Below, one piece after another: positions 11,748-23,912 of a stretch of 64,000 nt of DNA (positions are counted from its first letter, which is position 1; the number at the start of each line of letters is the position of its first letter). This DNA comes from Ilyonectria destructans (taxonomy: Eukaryota > Ascomycota > Sordariomycetes > Hypocreales > Nectriaceae). The notes beneath the pieces are model-generated. The model had not been told where the DNA came from, searched no databases, and was given only the letters and a program-made list of their open reading frames with translations. The translations under genes and the position numbers were made by a program. The stretch spans positions 1,302,001-1,366,000 of the forward strand of contig JAHEWK010000004.1 in the NCBI GenBank assembly GCA_020740775.1. The letters are read 5' to 3'.

Positions 11748-13613
11748 ATGGCGAGCACGATCCGACGCCGCAATGTCCCTGAGACCAAGACCGTCGAGAT
11801 CGAAGAGATCGATGTCGACGACAACCCAGCCACACAATCAACCACTGTCCATGTTGTCGAGCATCAGCATAAGACCCGGAAACGCCGGAATACCTTCATA
11901 TTCCTTCTCGGTATTCTCTTCGGCTTGATTGCCGCCGGCTTCTTCGCCTCAAGCAACGACTTGATCGGCCTCCCCGAGTTTTCCGATCTTTCCGTGGAGA
12001 CCCTCCTGGATGTCTTGCCCGCCGGTCTGGTCAAAGATATGCGCGATCTGATCCAAGGCGAACGAGAGGTTTCGGACGCCTATGAGTCGTTCTCCGTCGG
12101 AACCAAGGCCCGCGCCGAGGGGCTCGAGGCACACCACCCCATGATCATGGTCCCCGGTGTCATCTCGACCGGTCTCGAATCGTGGGGGACCGCCAATATT
12201 TCCCGAGCATACTTCAGAAAGCGACTTTGGGGAAGCTGGACCATGATGAGGGCCCTAGTCATGGATAAGGATGTGTGGAAGAAGCATGTTATGCTTGACA
12301 AGCGGACCGGCCTAGATCCTCCCTTGGTTAAGCTTAGGGCTGCCCAGGGTTTCGATGCGACCGACTTTTTCGTGACAGGATACTGGATTTGGAACAAAAT
12401 CTTTGAAAACTTGGCATCCATCGGCTACGACCCAACCAACTCGTACACAGCCTCTTACGACTGGCGACTGTCCTATTCAAACCTCGAGGTCCGAGACCAA
12501 TACTTTAGCAGGCTCAAGTCATACATCGAAACCGGCGTCTCCACTGGGGGCAAGAAAGCGGTCTTGGCATCACACAGCATGGGTAGCCAGGTCCTCTACT
12601 ACTTCCTCCAGTGGGTAGAATCCGAGCGCGGCGGCCGTGGTGGACAGGATTGGGTCGAACGTCATATCGACTCCTGGATCAACATTAGCGGTTGCATGCT
12701 CGGCGCTGTCAAGGGTTTAACGGCCGTTCTGTCTGGTGAGATGCGGGATACTGCTCAGCTCAACCCTTTTGCCATTTACGGGCTCGAAAAGTTCCTGGGC
12801 AAGGAAGAGAGAGCCGAGATCTTCCGCGCTATGCCTGGAATCTCGTCGATGCTTCCCATCGGAGGGAATGCCGTCTGGGGTGATTTGAATTGGGCGCCGG
12901 ATGATCTGCCAGGCCAGAACTTCTCCTACGGGTCCCTGTTGAATTTTAGGATCGGTGCGAACTGGACCACGCCCGATCGCAACCTGACTGTCGATTCTTC
13001 AATGGAGTACCTATTCAACACTACCGAGGATTGGTACCAAGACATGCTCAAGGGCAGCTACTCCCGCGGCGTCGCGCACACTGTGGCAGAGGTCGAGGCC
13101 AATAAGAAAGACCCTAGGAAGTGGATCAATCCTCTTGAGACTAGGCTTCCCTTGGCACCGAGCCTGAAGATCTTCTGCTTCTATGGAGTTGGCAAGCCAA
13201 CTGAGCGGGCGTACTACTACCGCGCGCCCGACCAGCCGGCGTTGACCAACCTCAACATCACCATCGACACAGGCTACGTCGCGGGAGAAGTCGACCATGG
13301 CGTCATCATGGGCGAGGGTGACGGTACTGTGAATCTCATTAGCACCGGCTACATGTGCAATCGCGGTTGGCATATGAAGCGATACAACCCGGCCGGGCTC
13401 AAAGTGACAGTTGTAGAGATGCCCCATGAACCCGATAGGTTCAACCCGCGTGGAGGACCTCGAACGGCTGATCACGTCGACATCCTAGGCCGGCACAACC
13501 TGAATGAGCTGCTGCTCATGGTAGCGGCCGGCAAGGGCGACACCATCATGGACCACGTGATCAGCAACATCAACGAATACGCGGACAAGGTCAAGATTTA
13601 CGACGAGGAATAG
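11748..13613 (+). CDS. lro1: phospholipid:diacylglycerol acyltransferase (PDAT)
   Basis: Makes triacylglycerol by moving the sn-2 acyl chain of a phospholipid to diacylglycerol, at the ER or lipid-droplet-associated membrane. A single uninterrupted 621-residue frame. It has a basic cytosolic N-terminus (HKTRKRR, about 41-47), one membrane segment (about 49-68), then the LCAT-type alpha/beta-hydrolase domain: PGVISTGLESWG (lid/oxyanion region, about 136-147), nucleophile elbow SHSMG with Ser277, catalytic Asp525 in GEGDGTVNL and His576 in TADHVDILG. Length is near yeast Lro1 (661). The start has a strong context (CACCATGGC). The triad and the single TM are seen directly; the reaction is from the family. 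Confidence 0.96.
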   Translation: MASTIRRRNVPETKTVEIEEIDVDDNPATQSTTVHVVEHQHKTRKRRNTFIFLLGILFGLIAAGFFASSNDLIGLPEFSDLSVETLLDVLPAGLVKDMRDLIQGEREVSDAYESFSVGTKARAEGLEAHHPMIMVPGVISTGLESWGTANISRAYFRKRLWGSWTMMRALVMDKDVWKKHVMLDKRTGLDPPLVKLRAAQGFDATDFFVTGYWIWNKIFENLASIGYDPTNSYTASYDWRLSYSNLEVRDQYFSRLKSYIETGVSTGGKKAVLASHSMGSQVLYYFLQWVESERGGRGGQDWVERHIDSWINISGCMLGAVKGLTAVLSGEMRDTAQLNPFAIYGLEKFLGKEERAEIFRAMPGISSMLPIGGNAVWGDLNWAPDDLPGQNFSYGSLLNFRIGANWTTPDRNLTVDSSMEYLFNTTEDWYQDMLKGSYSRGVAHTVAEVEANKKDPRKWINPLETRLPLAPSLKIFCFYGVGKPTERAYYYRAPDQPALTNLNITIDTGYVAGEVDHGVIMGEGDGTVNLISTGYMCNRGWHMKRYNPAGLKVTVVEMPHEPDRFNPRGGPRTADHVDILGRHNLNELLLMVAAGKGDTIMDHVISNINEYADKVKIYDEE

Positions 13614-14389
13614 GGGAGTTCTTAGAGTGTGATCCTCCTCGGAGGCTTGTTCGGGTGTATTGGACTGGGCTTGCTAGGAATCGGATTTTGGCGTTTGGGA
13701 CTGCGCATCAAGAGAGGGCTAGGATTTGTGGTTTCTGGCGCGATACCCTCGCCTGCGTTGAAAGCAGAGATAGAATAGGAGAGAGTCCTCGAAGACTAGG
13801 TTCTGGCTTTGTGTATTTACCCGACTGCTTGATTAGCGGGGTTGTCTTGGGCGCAGTTGGGATGATAATGGATGATGGATGATGGATGACCCGGCCCATG
13901 ACTTACATGGAACCCCCGCAGCCCCAAACATGTGGCCGTCTCGCGCTGTGATTTGCGGTGATTTGCTGAGAAATCTCCCTGCTCCCTACAAGCTGTGTGG
14001 GATATATTACTGTCTGGTTTCCTTGGTTTCAGCTCGCTAGCCGCTTGCAGTGTCCTGTTGACTTGGTGTTGGTGGTGCTGGTCATGCCAAGCCCATGCCA
14101 AACCCGCCACCGGATGAAGTGACGGCACGACGGCGCGCCCACTCCAAAGCAAGTCGACCATAATCTCGACCCCGCCACTCACTCCACCACTCCACCGGCA
14201 ACTTGCAACTTGCAACCCACACTCTGACTTCCCAACTCCTGCTCCATGTTGGAGATGACCTCTGCCTCTGCCAACCATTGTCAGCCGGCCCGTCATCTCC
14301 TCGACCACCTCTAGAGCATCTTTCGTCGAGGCCGGCCAAGACCCGATGCTGTCGCGGCCGCGCACACACAGCACCGAGCACCGAGCACC
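13614..14389. other. intergenic between lro1 and ldb17
   Basis: About 0.78 kb holding the lro1 3' flank and the ldb17 promoter/leader. A tandem GGATGAT-like repeat lies at about 13869-13888. No gene is supported; a long minus-strand open frame crossing into ldb17 is considered a shadow. Confidence 0.5.
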
Positions 14390-16032
14390 ATGGCGGATTT
14401 CCACGACGCTGCCCTCTCGCCTGAGGATGAGGAACGGCTCTGGGCTGGTGGGTTGGTTCAGCGATGATGCAGTCGCACAACGTGACAAGTCTGTGAGGAC
14501 TGACACGACAGACCGGCAGATCTCGACCGATGCGTCTCGACCAAATGCGACAGCCACGAGACGATCGACGATGCCCTCCGCTCCTGGCTCGACCTCGCTA
14601 CGCAGCTCCGCGACCACTTCTCCGAATCCCAGGATGACACTGCGGCCTGCGCCCACATGCTCCTCGCCGGCAACCTCTTCTGTGCTAACAAGGAATACAT
14701 CCGTACGCAAATCATATACAGCCTGCTCCAGGAGGACGAGACGGGGCCGCTGCACGCCATCACCTGCTTCTTGCTGCTGGATGGTTGTCAGGATGAGACC
14801 ACGTTTCCCCGCATGGTCAACGAGGCTTGCTTCCCCCGACTGCTTGAGCTGATCAATGGCCGCCAGCATGTTGACCCACGCTTGCACCGCCACCTGTTGC
14901 ACCTCATGTACGAGATGTCGCGTATTGAGCGACTGCGAATGGAGGACCTGGTGCAGGTGAATGACGCTTTCGTCTCGTACCTGTTCTGGCTCATCGAAGA
15001 AGTGTCCAACGAGGATGACCCATATCACTATCCAACAATTAGAGTCTTGGTAAGCATTTCGTCACGTCGTTGGCGTGCGGCCAATGCTAACCATATGAAC
15101 AGCTTGTTCTGAACGAGCAGTACATGCTCGCATCGACTGAACCCGCCGGCGACCCAGCGTCTCCCAACTCACCCCTAACAAACAGAATTGTCAAGTGCCT
15201 CAGCCTCCATGGACCATCGTTTCGGACGTTTGGCGAGAATATCATACTGCTGCTAAACCGGGAGACCGAGACGTCACTACAGCTTCTCATCCTCAAGCTG
15301 CTATACTTGCTCTTCACAAACAGGGCTACATACGAATATTTCTACACGAATGACCTGAGGGTGCTTCAAGATGTCATCATCCGCAATTTAATGGATCTCC
15401 CCGATGAGAAGATGTCCCTCAGACACACCTACCTGCGCGTGCTATACCCATTGCTGGCACACACGCAGCTCAGCCAGCCGCCATACTACAGACAAGATGA
15501 GATTCACCGGGTGCTGAATATCCTACGGGGCTCGCACAATGCGCATTTTGCGCCCGCCGACGAGACGACGGTGCGCCTGGTCGAGCGGGTGGCCAAGGTG
15601 AAGTGGGTGGAGGAAGTAGACCATGGCAGCCCCGGAGCGGGCGAGGCCGAGGTGGCGCGCAAGTTCCTGGGCATCAGTCTGTCGCACTCCGAGAGCTCGA
15701 GTAGCATCAGCGTCGGAGACGTCGCGGCCGTAATGGAGAAACCAGGGGTGCAAACTCCGAGCCGGGCCGGAGAAGCGGCGCCGGACGGCAACGATACCGA
15801 AACTTCAGAAGGGGGAGTGACCATGACCGTCAGGGCCAAGAAACCTCTACCTGCAGTTCCCAAGCACCGGCATGGAGTCCCATTCTCTCAGGCAGCGAAG
15901 TTGCACGTCAACGGAGGCGCGAAGAAGACACCCCCCAAGGCACCACCGCCAAGACGGTTTGGGAGGATGAGAATGGCCGAACGCCCTCCAGCAGAACCCA
16001 CCAGTGATACGGTTTCAGAACAGGAAGCATGA
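14390..16032 (+). CDS. ldb17: Ldb17/SPIN90-like actin-patch protein (DUF2013)
   Basis: Fungal member of the Ldb17/Dip1/SPIN90 group, which promotes linear-actin seeding by Arp2/3 and regulates endocytic patches. Exons 14390-14447, 14520-15049 and 15103-16032 (introns 72 and 53 bp) give 505 residues. The armadillo-like helical domain runs from about 30 to 330, including [19 protein letters not shown] and a conserved [29 protein letters not shown] stretch (split in my reading around residue 235). The C-terminus is disordered and ends with a proline-rich SH3-binding segment [13 protein letters not shown] (about 471-483), as expected for binding SH3 proteins such as Sla1/Bbc1. The start at 14390 (CACCATGG) gives [10 protein letters not shown] and splices in phase. 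Confidence 0.85.
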
Positions 16033-18324
16033 ACCGGGGGATCTTATCCCCACAATGATTGTCCGATACCCGCAGCGAGAAAACGTGAGCATTTGCAGAT
16101 TAGTGTAGCAATAAGGCGTGGTCATTCAAACGACAGGCAAGCCATGAGATCTACATATAGTGCTAAAAACAACATCGTCATGGCGCTTAGGAGATCTGGT
16201 TTCACGACGGCGTTGTGGAGCTTTCGTTGGGCAGAGAGCATGGGACAGGCGTTCAGGGTCGTTTGGGAGATTGCAGATCGACGGGAGGCCTCATCACTGT
16301 TGTCAAGTATCACGTATTCACAGTATAGCCATGTATTAATTTCCCGTGAGAGGGGGGGAAACATACATGTAAGATTTTCGACGGCATGTGACGATGGCAT
16401 CACAACTGAGAGACAACGTGGTGCGCGGTGACACAGGCATCGCCTCAGTTCACAAGCTCAGGCGACTTGGACCATGAAATGTTTCGGGGAGTTAGCGCGA
16501 TTTGAAGGAAGGGTAACCAACTCTTGGAGTGGATGCAATGAAAACATGGATTTGTGGCATGTGTTGTGCATTGAACCAGACGTGGCCGAATTTCATCGGA
16601 TCTAAGACGTGAGGTAAAAAACATTGGTGAAATCACAACGTCACTCGGCGGTTACAGGATGTTGGTAGCCCCTTGGCATCAAACATCAAGTCCCCGACTC
16701 GGAGCACGCCCAGCCGGATCCGGCTGCCCTAGATGGTGCTTCGAGCTGCACGCACTAAAAGTGGACACGGCGATGGAGGTGAATGACGCTGGGTAATGTA
16801 AGTACTGGAATTAGCAGGGGTGAATTGGAGTCTTCCAGACAGACAGATGGCAACTGCGGCAGCATCACTGCACAAAAGAGGGTCGGACGGTCGGACCAAA
16901 ACACCAAACAAGCCAGCGCGCAGATCTGGAGGCGGAGATGCCGAGACCCTGAACGTTGGCGCTCACTAGGGGACTGCCGGACCCCGGTGAGGATCGTGGC
17001 GGAGCAGAGCTGTCGCGGGATGACGAAGGTCGCGCTCGCAGCGACAGATGAAGGCATCACCAGCAGCACGGGTGCGAGAAGCGCCGAGTGGTTGGAACCT
17101 TGGGGCGGGACGTAGTGGTGGCGTCCGTCGACGTCATCGGTGGGAATGGATGTGGTGGGGAAAACTGGGCTGCAACCAGCTGCAGGTTCGCGGCCTGGGG
17201 AAGGGGGAGTGGATGGGGAGGGTACGTGGCGGGACTTGTGTCTTGAGGTTGGATTCCCCCGCGAGACGTGCTGCAACGGGTCGTTTGTGCCTGATGGAGG
17301 ACGGGTTGGAGAGGCTTGGAGCAGATCGAGGTACCTGCAGGTACCGTCTTGTCGGACTTGGGTGGTGATCAGCCATTCGGGTGTAAGTGCTGGGACGCTT
17401 GGCGGCCATGGCACCGGGTGGTTGTAGAACCGATGGGTGATGGACGGCCGACTGGATGAACTTTCTGGTTTTTCATGTGCAATACCTATTGCTGGCAGAG
17501 CTGCATCATCCTTTTTTCACAATCGTCGTTGACTTCTTCCTTTTCTCTTTCCGCCATCTGACATCCGCGGACGGTCCCTTCATTCTGTTATGTTCTCTTC
17601 TGTTTTGCTCTGATTTGCTCTGCTCTACTCTGCTCTACTCATAGTCAAATGAGCAAACGCTAGACCAACTCGCCCCCGCTGGATCTTCCCTCGAACTGCT
17701 CCCGCCTCGTGCCGTCCATCCTGTGGCACTGGCGTCATCCCGCCGTCCATCTCCGTTGCCCGTCGTCCGCACGAGCACCGGTCCCAGCCCGCGGTGGAGA
17801 CGATGCCCATTGCTCCCATCGCCAGCTGCGCTACGGAGTATTGCGCGAAGCACACCAGCCGACAAGGTCCCCTCCTCGAAGCTTCCTTTGTCTCGGCCCA
17901 AACCTAAGATATCCCCAAAGCAGCAGCGCCCTGCCATACCTCGCCTAGTGGAGTGCCTCTGGGGGGCTTTCGTACTAGCCTCGCAGTGGAGCTACAGTGG
18001 GTTCCCCTCCACGACTCGGCCTCCTAGCGCTGTTCCTCAGGGAGAGACCCCCCGTGTGCCAACTACGTACGTAGTGCGTGTGCGCCCATTGCGTCAACAC
18101 CATCCGCCCGTCACCTGGAAGTTTACCTTCCACTGAATCTTGGTTGCGCACATCTCGCCCATCCATCCAACTACCACACGCCCTTCCCCCCCCTCCTTCC
18201 TCTCCCTCCTCCATTCACGGCGCCATCCATCCATACGTCTTCCTCGCTGACTCTGACGGAGCCCTCCTTTCCCTCCCACTCGCTCGCTAGCTGCCAGCGG
18301 GAGGCATATAGCGCCACCTTCGCC
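16033..18324. promoter_or_regulatory. 2.3-kb upstream region of slm1
   Basis: No gene is supported. The left part is the ldb17 3' flank. From about 17460 to 18320 the sequence is strongly pyrimidine-rich, as in fungal leaders, with a tandem TGCTCTACTC repeat at 17621-17640, an acggagta motif near 17833, and a perfect 14-bp palindrome ACTACGTACGTAGT at 18062-18075. One ATG (about 17800) precedes the slm1 start in this leader. Confidence 0.5.
18062..18075. repeat. perfect 14-bp palindrome ACTACGTACGTAGT
   Basis: Exactly self-complementary. It lies about 250 bp before the slm1 start codon. Shorter versions with the same TACGTA core appear in other gene-free parts of the window. Confidence 0.6.
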
Positions 18325-21121
18325 ATGGATCTGCCTCCGTCCCAATCCCAGGCCCATTCTCAGACTCTCCCTCATCACCATCCCTCCTCCGCTCCTCAAA
18401 ACTCTTACTATCCCTACTCATATCCTCACTCTCCCTCTCCGGCCTCCTCCACCGCCGCCGCCGACTACCAGCGCACCACCGCCGCCAACACCGCCGCCAA
18501 CTCCAATTCCAACTCGCGCCCACGGTACGACGACGACTCGGCGAACAACAGCTACAACCACTCTCTGGCCGTGCCGCAGCCGCAACATCCGCAACCCGTC
18601 GGACGCTTCACCGAGGAATGGGGCGCCTCCCAGCGCGGCTCCTCCATCGTTGACGGCCACCACGCCTCCGGCTCCAACATGCAGCGCGCCGCCTCGGTCC
18701 ACAGCTTCAATGCGGGCGACGACCAGCAGTTGCCCGTCCGCAACAACACTCTTAAGAAGAAGAACTCGCTGCGACGCAATGGCAGTCTAAAGCGCAGCAG
18801 CAGCCGTCGTAGCATGAGGGCTGGCAGCGTCAAGAGTCTTGCCTTGCAGTCCACCTCCGACCCCGACGAGGCCCACAGCGCCTTCCACTGTCCCATACCA
18901 ACTACAGGCAACCCGACTGACGTCCTCTCCAACCGATTCCAGTGTAAGCTTTGTCTCCTTCTTGATACCAGTGGCCTTTCTGTGTCCGGTTTGTTCCCAA
19001 GCTAATGCCTCGTGTCCAGCCTGGAGAAAGGTTCTCAAGGATCTCATCGCATACTTCAGAGAGATCCAGTCGCACTATGAAAACCGCTCCAAATCTCTCC
19101 TCAAGCTCGCCAACGTCTCCAACAACATATCTGCCCCGCCCGGCTTCCTCACTACTGCCGGCATCGATGATGCCCTGCAGTTCCTCCGCACCTACAACAA
19201 AAATGCCATCATCGAAGCCAACAAGGCCAAGGAGATCGAGGAGGACGTCATCCTCGCTCTCACTGGCCTGAGGAGCGACTTACAGCAAAAGATCAAGGAG
19301 ATCAAAAACCTGTCAGGCGATTTTAAGAACTCGGTCGAAAAGGAAATGGAGAACACCCGCAAGACTGTGCGGAACCTCAGCGACGTCTTGGGCAAGAATG
19401 AGCTCGATGAATCCTTGACGACCGGCAAGCAGGACCCCTACATCCTTCGATTGGCCGTCGATCGCCAGGTTGAGCGCCAGATTGATGAGGAGAACTATCT
19501 TCACCAGGTATATGCCTACAAGCCCATTCCCCATAAATGCAAGAATTTCTCAACTCTAACTCAATTCAGGCGTATCTCAACCTGGAAAACTCGGGCCGAG
19601 AGCTGGAATCAATCGTGGTTGGGGAAATCCAGAAGGCATACAATGCCTATGCTGGAATCCTCAAGCGCGAGGCCGACAATGCTTACAATGTCATTGGAGA
19701 GCTTCGGGAGGGACCAATCTCAATGCCAAAGGACCAAGAATGGATTCACTTTGTGACCCACGACAACCAATTCGTCGACCCCAGCATCCCTCTCAGGGCT
19801 GCTGATCAGGTCCATTACCCCGGTCAGGACCACGAGGCTGCGCAGGAAATCCGGGCCGGATTACTAGAGCGCAAGAGCAAGTACCTCAAGAGTTACACGG
19901 CCGGCTGGTAAGTCATTCCAAGTTTGCTGTCGCACGTCTTTGCTGACTTGTTTCTTAAGGTATGTTCTTTCTGCAACTCATCTTCACGAATTTAAATCAG
20001 CGGACAAGGCGCAAGCGCCAGTCATGTCCCTCTATTTGCCAGAACAAAAGCTAGGATCCCACTCCAGTGAAGGAGGCTCGTCGAACAAGTTCATTCTCAA
20101 GGGTCGACAGACCGGCACCATGCATCGCGGACACACCTGGGTATTCCGTGCCGAAAGCCACGACACAATGATGGCCTGGTACGAAGACATCAAAGCGCTC
20201 ACCGAGAAGACCCCAGAGGAGCGCAGCCAGTTCGTACGCAGCCATTCACGAAGCATGAGCCGGTCATCGCGACGATCAGTTAGCAGCGACGGACTACTCG
20301 ACGAGGACGACGAAGAACCCTTCTCGGCCGAAACCCAAATCTATGCCAATCCGGGAGCGCGACAGCACGACACGACACCCCGGCGGTCTCAAGCAGGTGG
20401 GCGGTTCCCATCTGATATCCAAGTCAATGCGCAACGTGGCTTACAGGCCTCTCATTCGCCTTCTAGTATAAGCTCCAATTTCCAGGACCATCAGACGGAC
20501 CCCATGGCACCATCTGTCACCGGCGCTCTGCTTGTACCGGCCACTGGAGGCAGCCGACAGGACCAGGACAACAACAATCTGGGTTACGGTGCTACCGACA
20601 AAACGCCCATGGATGAGGTCCCTTCCCACGCCGCCATCGCCAACCAGAAGGCGCACTATGATGGTGTCAACCCGTATACGAGCGAACCGATTCAGCAGCG
20701 GGAGTCTGTGCAGCAACATCAGAACGGAGATTACTTCGTACCTGTCGTCATGGCTCAGAATCAAGGGCCTAACCCAGAGTTTGCCAACTCGCAGGACACT
20801 CGAGACTTAAATCAATACGAAGAGATGGTTGCGGCCGAACAGTTCAACAGCGAGCATGAACAGCGCCAGACCAACGGTGCTATGGGGGGGAATACTGTGA
20901 ACGTGATGGCAGTCAATGGTGAAGGGTTCCCCAATCTGGGGGGCCCAGATGTGAAGGATGAGGCTGTATCTATTTCTGAGCGCGAGTCCTTGATGGACGA
21001 TACCGACGAAGATGACTCCACGCCAATCCGACCAACGGCTCAGACAGCCAGAAAGGAGAGCGTCCAGACCATCTCTAACCTACATATCCCAGGCGGATAC
21101 CCCAAGAGCACTCCAGTTTGA
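18325..21121 (+). CDS. slm1: Slm1/Slm2-like PH-domain TORC2 effector
   Basis: Plasma-membrane protein that binds PI(4,5)P2, sits in eisosome-type domains and brings Ypk kinases to TORC2; in yeast it is also a calcineurin target. Exons 18325-18943, 19020-19507, 19570-19907 and 19960-21121 (introns 76, 62, 52 bp) give 868 residues. The N-terminus (1-200) is low-complexity with the conserved GRFTEEWGASQRGSSI (93-108) and a basic phosphosite-rich patch NTLKKKNSLRRNGSLKRSSS (141-160). A BAR-like helical domain follows (about 202-440, beginning SNRFQSWRKVLKDL). The PH domain is about 466-570, starting LLERKSKYLKSYTAGW and ending MMAWYEDIKALTEKTPEE. The tail is long and disordered. The third intron splits the PH-domain Trp codon. 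Regulation by phosphorylation is inference. Confidence 0.92.
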
Positions 21122-21790
21122 AGTCGCCAGTGTGCCAATTCGGTTCTCTTTTGCACATTCAATATCCCAGTGTTACTTTTTTTTTTATTCCCATGTACAT
21201 GCGGTGGAGACGAGGTGGTTCAAAACCAGGGTCAGGAACTGTCAAGAGGCAGCAGGGCGTTCGTTACGATAGTGTTGCGTCATCATATCCTTCGTTAGGT
21301 TTTCAATTGGATATGGTCCTTTTCTTTGGTAGCATTCCTGGTTGACTCTGCACAAGAAAAAAGCATTCCCTTTGATTTGATCGACTCTCGTTACATCCCT
21401 CGACTGGCATGTGATTTTCGACGGTGGTGGAGTATTTTTATCTGCATATATGAAAGATTACCTAGAGACCGTCATTACAGAGAATGGAGATGTTTTTCAA
21501 TGCATAGGAGATGGCAATTAACGTACTTATCTACCTGATTTGTACATGCCCAAATCCGACACACACAAGCTTATTAAGCCCAGAAAACCGGTTCTAAAGC
21601 CTCTACTAAAGCCAAACTACCCTAGAGTAGGACCAGAGCTCAACTAAGAAAAACCTGTCTGGGTCTGTGCTGTTCCGCGGCCTCGAACAGAATGGCAAAA
21701 CCTCGGAATCTTGGCACCATTGCTATGACGGAGTGATCTCCTTACATTCATCTCAGCTTCACTGCCCTCGCGCTTCAAACGACAAATGCC
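21122..21790. other. intergenic, slm1 3' flank and pseudokinase upstream region
   Basis: About 0.67 kb, comparatively A/T-rich, with no supported gene. It should hold the slm1 terminator and the promoter of the downstream kinase-like gene. Confidence 0.5.
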
Positions 21791-23343
21791 ATGAGGCGCC
21801 TCCTTCTCTCGCAGGGCATCCTTCGATCTTTGAATCAGAGGCATTGTCTCCCGATTGCTCCATGCGTAATCGGTTCAAGGGCATTGTCTTGGGACAGGCC
21901 AAGCGTTCAGAAACATGTCGAAGCAGATGATGGGCTTTCATCGTCGCAAGCCGACCATGTCTACCCTGCACAAGCCGGTTGGGTGGTCGGCAACAAAATT
22001 CATCTGATGTTGAGGCTTGGTAGTGCAACTGATTCGACGGTTTGGCTTGCCGTGAAACCTACAAGGTTTGCGACCCAATCTCTCTCCTAGACTTGGCTAT
22101 TGTCATTGTCTTAGCTCTTGAAGTTGACTGAGGACAGTCGCTCGCTGCGGGGACAGCGATACATAACAATGAAGCTCTCAAACAGCTCAGTCACAGCTGC
22201 GACTACACAAGAGGAAGCATGGGAATTTAATCGCAGTCAAGGAACATGGTTTTCTACCTCGCGCCAGACCTTTGTTACCAACGCTATGAGGCCATTTGGT
22301 ATTAGAGGACCCAGAGCCACTCACCAATGCACGGGTTATGAGAATACGAATAAGCCGCATTGGATGTTGGGGAGGCATCTCTGTGTGGATGGTCCTACCC
22401 ACCCTCACATTCTGAAGGGGCTTATTCCGAGCGTCCTGCGATGTCTCGATTTCCTTCACACTGCATGTCATGCCATTCATACAGGTACGCATCTTTCTGG
22501 CATCCCCGTTCTTTACGTTTTCAAACCGATCCTTCAACAAGCTGACTTGGCTGTTTTGTAGACCCCCAAGGAAACGACTTTCTACTCCCTGTCGACGACG
22601 CGGATGTTCTTCAACTCCTTTCACGCAAAATCCAGGCCGAACGACTGGCGCACCCGGGAGGCTTGGGCCGGGACTACATCCGCAGTCTGCGAAAAGACGT
22701 AAGACTCAGAAGTCTCGATGAGGCGTTCGAACCGGAGGTGATCCTAGAGCTGCAAGACAAGAAAAGTCATGGTTCTCAGCCTGGAGAATGCACTACCCCA
22801 GAAGTACTTCTTAAAACAGGATGGTCCTACCCTGCAGACATCTGGAACTTGGGCCTAATGGTTGACACCCTTGCATGACGCATATTCGTTGCAGAGACTG
22901 ACATTATCCAGTTATGGGAAGTTGTGGCGGGAAAGAGTCTCTTGGACGGAAGATTGCCCGGAACCTCCGAATTCTCGGACCTGACTCTATTTGCCCAGAT
23001 GGTACGATTGTTGGGACCGCCTCCGCCTGAGCTTCTCGCAGCAGCCGACGGAGAAGCTCTTTCCCGATTTTATGACAACCAAGGTTAGCTCAGAGGAGAT
23101 GGATCCGGAGGGTCTGGAGATGTTAACCACGACGTAGGGAATTTCAATCATCCCGAGTTAATCCCCGGAGAGGAGTTCAACTTTTCGACAAAGTTGGCGA
23201 TGCTAGAGGGGAATGATAAAGACATGTTCATCCGCTTTATAAAGAGGATGCTGAACTGGGTGCCAGAGGAGAGAGCCACGGCCAGAGAGCTGCTTGACGA
23301 CCCTTGGTTGAGGCTGGATGACCCAGGCCTGAAGCGCAGCTAG
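21791..23343 (+). CDS. divergent SRPK-like pseudokinase
   Basis: Protein-kinase-fold protein of the fungal SRPK-like group. Proposed exons 21791-22051, 22115-22484, 22562-22860, 22912-23083 and 23138-23343 (introns 63, 77, 51, 54 bp) join without a stop to 435 residues, a usual length. Recognisable landmarks: YPAQAGWVVGNKIHLML then a glycine loop altered to LGSATDSTVWLA; the ATP-lysine strand RYITMKL; a HQC segment; LRCLDFLHTACHAIHTD; PEVLLKTGWSYPADIWNLG; LLGPPPPELLAA; and the C-lobe MFIRFIKRMLNWVPEERATARELLDDPWL. Key residues are changed: the catalytic loop reads HTDPQGND where relatives have HTDxKxxN, so Lys and Asn are gone, and no DFG is visible before the PEV segment. The first donor (GTGAAA) is weak. 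It could be a pseudokinase or a young pseudogene that is still open. Catalysis is unlikely. Confidence 0.65.
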
Positions 23344-23912
23344 TGTATTCCGGGGTAAGCAGTTGTTCTTGAGAAGAATGGGGTAGTGATTTGGGAATTT
23401 TTCCTTCTGATTGAGATGTGGCTCGCATCTGTAGTGGTTCAAGTCGTCTTGGTTCACAGCCACAAGCCAGCGAAGCTACCACGATCTGCGACAGCCGCAA
23501 TCCAGGGATATGCCCTGTTTCAATACGGACTGCAGAGGCAGCGCCAAGGCAATAAAACGCACGCTGGCGACCGAAAACGAGCCAGGGGAAGTATCAGGTG
23601 CCGCTTATTCGTGGAGTCGGATTAAGGTGGTACTAAAAGGTTACTAGCGGCCTGCGAGTCAAAGGCACTAGACCTTCAGCTCTTCAGCCCGCCGCCCTTA
23701 ATTCAGAGTCGAGGAACACGGCCGTTACGAGTGTGGGCTGGGAAACACCTAAATAGGCACCCGTCGCCAGCGTGGCATGGTTGGTGATTGCTGCATTTCC
23801 CCTCTGCCGTTGTAATACCGTCAACATCAGCGGCACGCGGCTCTGGAAAGGAACAGCCTCGAAAAGAAGAACACCACTACCTGAACCGACCTCATCACGA
23901 GTGCCCATCACC
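23344..23912. other. upstream region of the cysteine-module gene
   Basis: About 0.57 kb without a gene. An in-frame ATG at 23772 would extend the next protein by 47 residues of unremarkable sequence; I treat this part as leader. Confidence 0.45.

Noticed and set aside
13817..15028. 403-codon minus-strand open frame antisense to ldb17
   Set aside because: Its composition mirrors the ldb17 codons; the plus-strand gene is clearly supported. A long shadow in GC-rich coding DNA.
16755..17414. 219-codon minus-strand open frame upstream of slm1
   Set aside because: No recognisable content and overlapped by equally long frames on the other strand; most likely chance.
21791..23343. Simple pseudogene call for the kinase-like locus
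   Set aside because: First reading suggested frameshifts in the N-lobe, but using a GTGAAA donor at 22052 all exons join in frame without a stop, so an intact divergent gene fits better.
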